From positions 11,146,316-11,210,315 of the forward strand of contig CM059568.1 of NCBI GenBank assembly GCA_030386875.1: a stretch of 64,000 nucleotides of DNA, in the 5' to 3' direction. A program made the translations under genes and the position numbers. How positions within the stretch are numbered: the stretch's first letter is position 1; every line of letters begins with the position of its first letter. The notes beneath the pieces are model-generated. The model made no database searches. It was not told the DNA's origin and saw only the letters and a list, made by a program, of their open reading frames with translations. Shown here in pieces: positions 61,301-64,000 of this stretch. This stretch comes from Morinoia aosen. Its lineage: Eukaryota; Arthropoda; Malacostraca; Amphipoda; Talitridae.

Positions 61301-64000
61301 ATATTCTTGCAGTGTTATATTCTAAAACCATTTGGGGTTTTTGGAACGTTTTATTCGTTTTCAAATTTATGTAGTACGTACGTAGTACTTGATGAATATG
61401 CTACGTGAAAACGAACAGAACTCGATTAATTAAAAACGTTCCAAGGAAACAATACGCATAAGCTTTGCTAATTGTTTTGTGATTCACGAGTTATTAAGCG
61501 ACTTAGTGGGTGTAAACTTGACGTGCAGTTCAGCGTATCGACGAGCAGCAACTTGGACCTGATATCTCGGTCGCACCCGCACCTGCCGTCCCTCACCCGC
61601 TCCTCGTCCTGCCTGCACCAAGATGGTGCTCCTGTGCCTCATGCTGACGAAGGCGGACCGAAAGGGGGTGGACTTTCTGCCTCGCTCGCTCAGCTTCACA
61701 AAGACAAAAGTGGCAGCCTTTTATCTCTGCTGAACGCGATGCGGTCGACGCCCTCACAGTCTCCCTTCAGCGAGCCCGTGAGACATTCGGCTCCCGACGG
61801 CTACTCCCTCAGCTCTTCGGACACTCCCAGCGAGGCTCGGAGGGATATTTCCGACTTGTCCCAGCCCTTGTCGCGGTTATCATCACATTCCGCGCTCTCC
61901 ACCAAATCTGCCTTTGAGAAACCTTCCAAGTTTGATTGCCCTGTCACGACGGCTCAATCCTCGAGCGACGTGAGCAATGTGGCCTTCATGTCGCGGTCGT
62001 ACACGGAAGTGGCCACGCCACGCACCAGACTCTGGTCCTCACACACGGACGACGGTCTGACTACAGGCTCCCCTGGTCACGATGCTGCGTTCGGTGACCG
62101 CCCATGCAGTAATGAGGAGGGTGCGGACCGTTCCTGCATCGACGGACCTGTAGGTGTGGGAGAAACTGCTGCAGGAAGTGTCTGTGAGGACGGCGGTTTA
62201 CTGGACTCTCAAAGAGTTGGTCAGGAGCGCAAGTGGGTGGCAGCCGCTCCTGACGTCTGGGATGCCTCGGCCGTGCCTCGCACTCTCCCTGAGGTGAGCT
62301 TTCTTCCTTTTTTTCATGTATAGTCTTTACATTCTGCATATCACCGAGAATGTTGCTTACGCTTGCGGCTAATTGAAATAGCGTGAAAGGGTTTTCTCCC
62401 ACACTTTACATATAATAGTCTTCTTCGTTTTTGTGTAAAAAATTTACTCTGTGGTACACAACCTTGTGTGAGAGCTTGGGAAACCCGTAAATATTTCCCA
62501 CTCTTTACAAGCTAGTAACAGCTTATTTAGATCATGTACTAAATGCTACTCATGTCCTCCACGATCATGCTACTCTTTCCACGTGATGCACATTTTGAAC
62601 CAAAGAGTACAGACAAGTAGTATAGAGTTATTACAAGTAGTTACAAGTTATTATGAAATAGCAGTTGATCACGATTTATTATTCTCCCCACAAAGAATTC
62701 AACTGTTGTATTTATGGAAATTGGCGCCCCTGGGAGGAAGTTGTGAGGTCCTGGGCTGAACGTTAGTTAGATGTTCTTTCAGATGAAATAAAATAGTTTT
62801 TTGTTTTCTCACGGACAATAATTTTCCGGTTCACCGCGGATTTTTTTCAGCACCTATTATTTTCTTCTTCAACTTTTATCTTATTTCTTATACATCTTCC
62901 AATGTTGCGCTTTCTATGTGCGGAGACATACCTTGCGTATAGATCAACGCCCCCTCAATCCCATGCCAAAGGGTACCTTTCGCAAGCCTCTTAGCTGAGG
63001 TTAGGGAGGCTTGAATTAACTTATAATCTTTATCTAATAGGTGTAGTCTACCAGGAAGTCTGCCTTACGTGTCCAGGTCGCTTCTTGGGGTCCAGTTACC
63101 TGAAGTGTCAATGTAAGTGAGATGTGTCGTGTAGGTGACATGTGTCGTGTAGGTGACCGCCACCTTTGAGCAAATATTTAGTGCGGCTGGAATCTGTGCT
63201 GGATGAATTTACGATAGTTAATGTGGATTTTTTTTAAGGATTGCTATCGGAAAGACTTAGACCGCACAAGTACAAGAGAAATAAAAGAAATATACTAAGA
63301 ACTCTTTTAAAAACAAAAGCTGTATTTTTTATTTTGTTGACAACTGGGATCATTTTGATGCATTGGCCCATGTGAGCTAAAAGAAGGCACCATTGCAGCT
63401 CGTGGCCCGCGTGTACGCCTGCCTGGAGGACATCCAAGGCCAGTTCGCTGCGCTGCACCACCTCGAGGAGGCCGTGCACCAACTCAATGTTCTCTGCGCC
63501 GTGAGTCTTGCATCCTGTTGTGCGGATAGATTTCCAATTAGGTCGAAAAAGTATCATTTTCTTGTAGAAAATGTAGAAAAAGTAGACTTGCTGTAAAATG
63601 TGTTACTACCTGATCCCATGTATTGCTAGCCGAACAGTTTGTATTTTTAGAGGTCTCACAGAAGATATGTACTTTTGGCTGAAATTAATAGCCGCGTCTT
63701 TCTAAGACACGATTTATTTACCTCAAGAGTAAGATGTCCCTTTTGTTACTGGGTTAAGGACTGTAACTTAATATCTTCATCGCGCGAGCAGGTAGCGAGC
63801 AGACGAGGCAGTGTGGACTCGAACGCCAGCTTCAACATCGAGGCGGCGCTTGAGTGCTTCGACTTCCTCGACGACGAGACTGACAGCCCACTGACGGCTA
63901 GACGCGTGCTGGCCGACACCGAGAGTGGCGAGGCTTCCGTCAAAAGTCCCGACTCTTTAGACCCTAGGATTTTAGTCAGATCCAACGTGAACTCTCTAGA
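43192..64000 (+). CDS. RIPOR/FAM65-family gene, 15 exons seen, both ends incomplete
   Basis: Known of the family: RIPOR (FAM65) proteins bind Rho GTPases and act in the cytoplasm on cell polarity, migration and filopodia. Seen here: 15 exons join in phase to about 950 codons without a stop. Recognition rests on the FAM65/PL48 core at about residues 190-445: VRGLREG in exon 4, RYQKRLEYHLSQVEDL in exon 6, AYAMSP and SGYRECTDTLCALE in exon 7, GFARLCPGD and GRQKW in exon 8, ECETRELF in exon 9, and a TWNPLD motif created exactly by the exon 9/10 junction. Residues 445-846 are Ser/Pro-rich and probably disordered; exons 14-15 return to a structured, helical-looking sequence. No start codon or promoter is identified upstream of 43192, and the gene runs off the window at 64000. 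Vertebrate paralogues are usually 950-1220 residues, so several hundred codons are probably missing. I cannot say which RIPOR paralogue it corresponds to. Confidence 0.88.
43425..43703 (+). mobile_element. tRNA-derived SINE, copy 2, in RIPOR intron 1
   Basis: Perfect B box GGTTCGAGTCC at 43468-43478; A box region decayed. The body matches the inverted copy at 21 kb (GTTGGGTATAGGGAAAAA, AAATGGGTACCGG) and the tail is GGCTTGAATTGGAAATAAAA then GATGCCGATGTTTGTT. Confidence 0.85.
44601..44720. repeat. Dispersed repeat C, copy 2, in RIPOR intron 1
   Basis: Second copy of the 42.1-kb repeat; its left end CTGTACAGGGGGGCCAAAAT resembles termini seen at 32.97 and 33.49 kb. Confidence 0.8.
45022..45381 (+). 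mobile_element. Family A retroposon, copy 11, in RIPOR intron 1
   Basis: Head CTCACGGGGAGACGCAACTA, GGTTGGTAGGCC, body and ATTTTCTAATCTAATG end. Possible short target duplication CATTTTCT on both sides. Confidence 0.78.
45761..45985 (+). CDS. RIPOR exon 2
   Basis: Encodes a low-complexity Gly/Ala/Ser/Cys segment containing QQLSRSRSFGGGSRRG, resembling the basic SRSRSF-type stretch near the N-terminus of RIPOR proteins. The acceptor is TTGCTTCCAG. The donor is GTGGGT at 45986, leaving a phase-1 end; a GTGTCT a few bases further is a possible alternative. The intron after it (45986-46504) holds G/T-rich simple sequence near 46.0-46.1 kb and otherwise nothing recognisable. Confidence 0.7.
46505..46641 (+). 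CDS. RIPOR exon 3
   Basis: Encodes a Pro-rich stretch (SPPPVLGQQPPPTPREL) followed by RRAFSLPPHVK, a basic segment that could be a phosphorylation or 14-3-3-type site (inference). The acceptor GTGTGCAG and donor GTAAAC are good, and the phase-1 start matches exon 2. The next intron (46642-47212) carries a 5'-truncated family A copy. Confidence 0.75.
46830..47055 (+). mobile_element. Family A retroposon, copy 12, 5'-truncated, in RIPOR intron 3
   Basis: Starts in the body at about ATTTTCCAGCACCTATTAGC and continues through CATACTAAATGGTGCC to the 3' end. Confidence 0.75.
47213..47350 (+). CDS. RIPOR exon 4, start of conserved core
   Basis: 46 codons, phase 0 at both ends, encoding PKSPRPERSLTVGGAVVRGL followed by an REGVAVTTQDLMALRRLR segment. 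The GLRE(x)2AV pattern is what I recognise from the N-terminal helical part of RIPOR proteins. Donor is ATG/GTGAGG. The opposite strand has a 174-codon open frame here, which is a codon-bias shadow. The 1.3-kb intron that follows has no recognisable element; it carries a short direct repeat (CACATCCTTGTGTTGTA, twice) at 48.3 kb. Confidence 0.8.
48647..48676 (+). CDS. RIPOR exon 5, 30-bp microexon
   Basis: Ten codons (SHGRLYEAEK) between CTGCCTGCAG and GTGAGT, phase 0 on both sides. Skipping it would keep the frame, so it may be alternative. It lies inside the coiled-coil part of the core, where vertebrate RIPOR proteins have fewer residues. Support is the pair of good splice sites plus phase; a 30-bp open stretch alone is weak evidence. 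The intron after it (48677-49896) is AT-rich with no element until the MITE at its 3' end. Confidence 0.55.
49690..49878. mobile_element. Short MITE, family B, copy 2, beside the exon 6 acceptor
   Basis: Nearly the same sequence as 4477-4667. Termini GCCCATAGACGATCAAT and its complement. TAAAGTCGCC occurs at the left end and again immediately right of the element (49877), 10 bp direct repeat, but the ends do not line up cleanly as a target duplication. The element ends about 18 bases before RIPOR exon 6. Confidence 0.82.
49897..50049 (+). CDS. RIPOR exon 6, coiled-coil segment
   Basis: 51 codons, phase 0 at both ends, containing MKSVQRYQKRLEYHLSQVED and LLDQYSLHQKLREG. The R-Y-x-R/K-R-L-E motif is typical of the RIPOR coiled coil. 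The acceptor I chose is ACTTGAG/CAC; AAG/TCG at 49881 is also in phase. Neither has a good pyrimidine tract because a MITE ends about 18 bases upstream. Donor is GTGAGT at 50050. The intron (50050-52813) holds a 1.13-kb TTAA element, a TTAA MITE, a family A copy and a CRE/CCAAT cluster. Confidence 0.82.
50192..51332. mobile_element. 1.13-kb TTAA-flanked element in RIPOR intron 6
   Basis: TTAA at 50192-50195 and 51329-51332; terminal inverted repeats GGGGGCCCTCCG. The interior is AT-rich, lacks any long frame, and contains three related blocks (TATGCTAGAACAAA at 50391 and 51060 direct, and inverted at 50636) around AAAGACAGTTTT. A non-autonomous element of piggyBac or Kolobok type (inference from TTAA). 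Confidence 0.88.
51329..51559. mobile_element. TTAA MITE, copy 3, degraded right end
   Basis: Reverse-orientation relative of the 23.6-kb MITE, 223 bp, starting TTAATACTTTGACTGCAAT and ending CATCGCAGTCAACGTG followed by TCAG instead of TTAA. Shares its left TTAA with the 1.13-kb element. Confidence 0.8.
51608..51966 (+). mobile_element. Family A retroposon, copy 13, with target duplication, in RIPOR intron 6
   Basis: Complete copy, flanked by ATCTTGTCAGTTTG at 51594-51607 and 51967-51980 (14 bp). The tail is TATATAATAATAATA. Confidence 0.93.
52535..52675. promoter_or_regulatory. CRE/CCAAT cluster in RIPOR intron 6
   Basis: Two perfect TGACGTCA palindromes (52535-52542, 52638-52645), CCAAT at 52553 and an inverted CCAAT (ATTGG) at 52671. 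GGCAAC motifs lie next to the first site and again near 52590. The spacing resembles a compact enhancer or internal promoter just upstream of exon 7, but this is sequence pattern only. Confidence 0.3.
52814..52973 (+). CDS. RIPOR exon 7
   Basis: Encodes VRNMAYAYAMSPGKERTTAL and a YRECTDTLCALEVQIEHLLG segment ending EMKG. The AFAMSP-like motif and the YxECTxxxCAxE motif match the RIPOR family closely. Acceptor is TGCGCAG, donor GTGAGC at 52974; it ends one base into a Gly codon completed by exon 8. The intron after it (52974-53930) has no recognisable element. Confidence 0.88.
53931..54088 (+). CDS. RIPOR exon 8
   Basis: With the split Gly codon it reads GIQGFARLCPGDVFEV, then MKHGRQKWRSRGRV and QNWDNSRAAFKALIGEG. 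GFARLC.GD and GRQ+W are diagnostic of the FAM65/PL48 domain, the beta-rich part after the coiled coil. It ends in phase 0 at GTGAGC. The intron (54089-55611) begins with a 23-bp tandem repeat, then has a dispersed repeat at 54.25-54.40 kb and a (CT)11 run at 55183-55204; the rest is AT-rich with nothing seen. Confidence 0.9.
54116..54208. repeat. 23-bp tandem repeat after RIPOR exon 8
   Basis: Four units of GTCCTCAACCCTTTACCGTC plus AAA (the first is 24 bp), starting 27 bases after the exon 8 donor. Confidence 0.9.
54250..54400. repeat. Dispersed repeat, copy 2 of the 26.2-kb block
   Basis: AATGTGTTCTTCGAAG, GAGTGGCAGT, GCCGGTGCCAGT and TACGGTAATACGAGT follow the same order as in the 26.2-kb copy. 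Confidence 0.6.
55183..55204. repeat. (CT)11 microsatellite
   Basis: Perfect dinucleotide run in RIPOR intron 8. Confidence 0.95.
55612..55772 (+). CDS. RIPOR exon 9
   Basis: Encodes LHMKAVEVRLLGKSVLIGQR, ECETRELFSPHPQLMTVNLN and LKLSVVVTW. The CET(R/K)(D/E)LF and ..VVVTW segments match the C2-like end of the FAM65 core. The acceptor TTCCGAGCAG gives the expected family spacing, although its pyrimidine tract is poor. The donor is GTGAGC at 55773 after two bases of a codon. The intron (55773-57667) is mostly two minisatellites. Confidence 0.86.
55800..56500. repeat. 24-bp AT-rich minisatellite at start of RIPOR intron 9
   Basis: About 30 units; the last third is a homogeneous 24-bp unit (AAGATGACTTTATATTTTAT plus AATT), the first part is degenerate and of variable length. 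Starts within 30 bases of the exon 9 donor. Because 24 is a multiple of three it keeps a + strand frame open (unit MTLYFIIK). Confidence 0.95.
57011..57640. repeat. 42-bp minisatellite at end of RIPOR intron 9
   Basis: Fifteen units of GTGATCAACATCTAATGGAG plus GCTCTGTGTTAGAACCACAA and GT. On the minus strand each unit reads CGSNSEPPLDVDHT, open for 131 codons until units with a 2-bp deletion (57366 and 57450) shift the frame. Ends about 27 bases before exon 10. Confidence 0.95.
57668..57839 (+). CDS. RIPOR exon 10
   Basis: The first base completes an Asn codon so the junction reads TWNPLD, a RIPOR signature, which fixes the acceptor (CACACAG). The rest is Gly/Pro/Ser/Thr-rich (PEDSPHSIIRTASLSSSPS, GGRLLHTPTGGMPASS), a linker leaving the folded core. 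The donor is a non-canonical-looking GTTTGT at 57840; it keeps phase 0 with exon 11. The intron (57840-59443) contains one complete family A copy with a 13-bp target duplication. Confidence 0.78.
58950..59313 (+). mobile_element. Family A retroposon, copy 14, with target duplication, in RIPOR intron 10
   Basis: Complete and very close to copy 13. Flanked by CAGCAATGCTACC at 58937-58949 and 59314-59326 (13 bp); tail of TAA repeats. Confidence 0.94.
59444..59608 (+). CDS. RIPOR exon 11
   Basis: 55 codons in phase 0 beginning LLSRPDVSCSIPECADNDSS, then a Ser/Ala/Asp-rich stretch (SMSARSSSPDSSASPLPAT). Acceptor TGTGCAG, donor GTCAGC. It looks like part of a disordered, acidic, phosphorylatable linker. 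The intron (59609-60813) holds two family A copies end to end. Confidence 0.72.
59956..60315 (+). mobile_element. Family A retroposon, copy 15, in RIPOR intron 11
   Basis: Complete copy with head CTCAGGTGGATACAACTATC and a CTAATCTAAC end. CTGTTGT occurs at both ends, a possible short target duplication. Confidence 0.85.
60316..60675 (+). mobile_element. Family A retroposon, copy 16, directly behind copy 15
   Basis: 5'-truncated start TTGTCTATGGGAATTTACGC, then the body and GTTAGGGAGGCTTAAGCTAA. Older than copy 15 by divergence. Confidence 0.8.
60814..60924 (+). CDS. RIPOR exon 12
   Basis: 37 codons in phase 0, with a Cys/Ser cluster (ECLSCCSSVSPSCD) then NFTLVRKAETRTEQWAKYSQ. Acceptor GACAG, donor GTGAGC. 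No domain is recognised. The intron (60925-61528) is AT-rich with no element that I can name. Confidence 0.72.
61529..62293 (+). CDS. RIPOR exon 13, large Ser-rich exon
   Basis: 255 codons in phase 0, the largest exon here. It is Ser/Thr/Pro/Asp-rich with repeated S-S, SxxSP and DTPS motifs (LSSSDTPSEARRDISDLSQP, LSRLSSHSALSTKSAFEK), typical of the long disordered middle of RIPOR proteins and likely to be a phosphorylation target (inference). Acceptor is GACGTGCAG; the open frame extends upstream of it but only into intron. Donor is GTGAGC. The intron (62294-63398) holds the last family A copy. Confidence 0.82.
62683..63040 (+). mobile_element. Family A retroposon, copy 17, in RIPOR intron 13
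   Basis: AATTCAACTGTTGTATTTAT, GGAAATTGGCGCCCCTGGG, body TTTTTTTCAGCACCTATTAT and GTTAGGGAGGCTTGAATTAA. Degraded but collinear. Confidence 0.8.
63399..63500 (+). CDS. RIPOR exon 14
   Basis: 34 codons in phase 0: LVARVYACLEDIQGQFAALH then HLEEAVHQLNVLCA, a clear amphipathic helical segment after the disordered region. Acceptor CATTGCAG, donor GTGAGT. The LxDIxGQ pattern fits the region where RIPOR proteins resume conserved sequence. The short intron (63501-63791) has no element. Confidence 0.8.
63792..64000 (+). CDS. RIPOR exon 15, cut by the window edge
   Basis: Reads in phase 0 from GAGCAG/GTAGCG: VASRRGSVDSNASFNIEAAL then ECFDFLDDETDSPLTARR and on to the last base with no stop. The ALECFDFLDD segment matches the conserved acidic helix upstream of the C-terminal helical repeats of RIPOR proteins, which should lie beyond the window. 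Confidence 0.8.

Overview
This is a eukaryotic, repeat-dense window with one protein-coding gene that I can support. Coding sequence is split into short exons with GT-AG introns. The intergenic DNA is filled with SINE-like retroposons, foldback elements, TTAA-flanked MITEs and minisatellites. A stretch related to the arthropod telomere motif (TTAGG/CCTAA) near 8.46-8.55 kb and the element types suggest an arthropod, perhaps a crustacean, but no sequence here fixes the species.

Region 1-43 kb: I find no gene I can defend. It holds a dispersed element built from 26-bp units in an eight-unit higher-order repeat (2.9-3.5 kb, and inverted at 21.3-21.7 kb), a short MITE (4.5 kb), an inverted repeat enclosing telomere-like DNA (8.1-8.7 kb), a 296-bp palindrome (17.8 kb), a tRNA-derived SINE (21 kb), several minisatellites, a 753-bp foldback element with an 8-bp target duplication (24.6-25.3 kb) and TTAA MITEs (23.6, 28.7 kb). 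From 22 kb onward an approximately 360-bp retroposon family (called family A here) appears again and again, always on the + strand.

Region 43.2-64 kb: fifteen consecutive + strand exons of a RIPOR/FAM65-family gene (Rho family-interacting cell polarization regulator). Reading phase is kept across every junction, giving about 950 codons. The conserved FAM65/PL48 core lies in exons 4-10; a Ser/Pro-rich region follows in exons 10-13. Both the start codon and the C-terminus lie outside the exons I can identify. The introns hold seven more family A copies, a second SINE, the same short MITE family directly beside the exon 6 acceptor, a 1.13-kb TTAA element abutting a TTAA MITE, and two unrelated minisatellites filling most of intron 9.

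The most unusual signals are the uniform orientation of all 17 family A copies, the shared 3' tail of two otherwise unrelated retroposon types, and mobile or tandem DNA sitting right at splice sites of the RIPOR gene.
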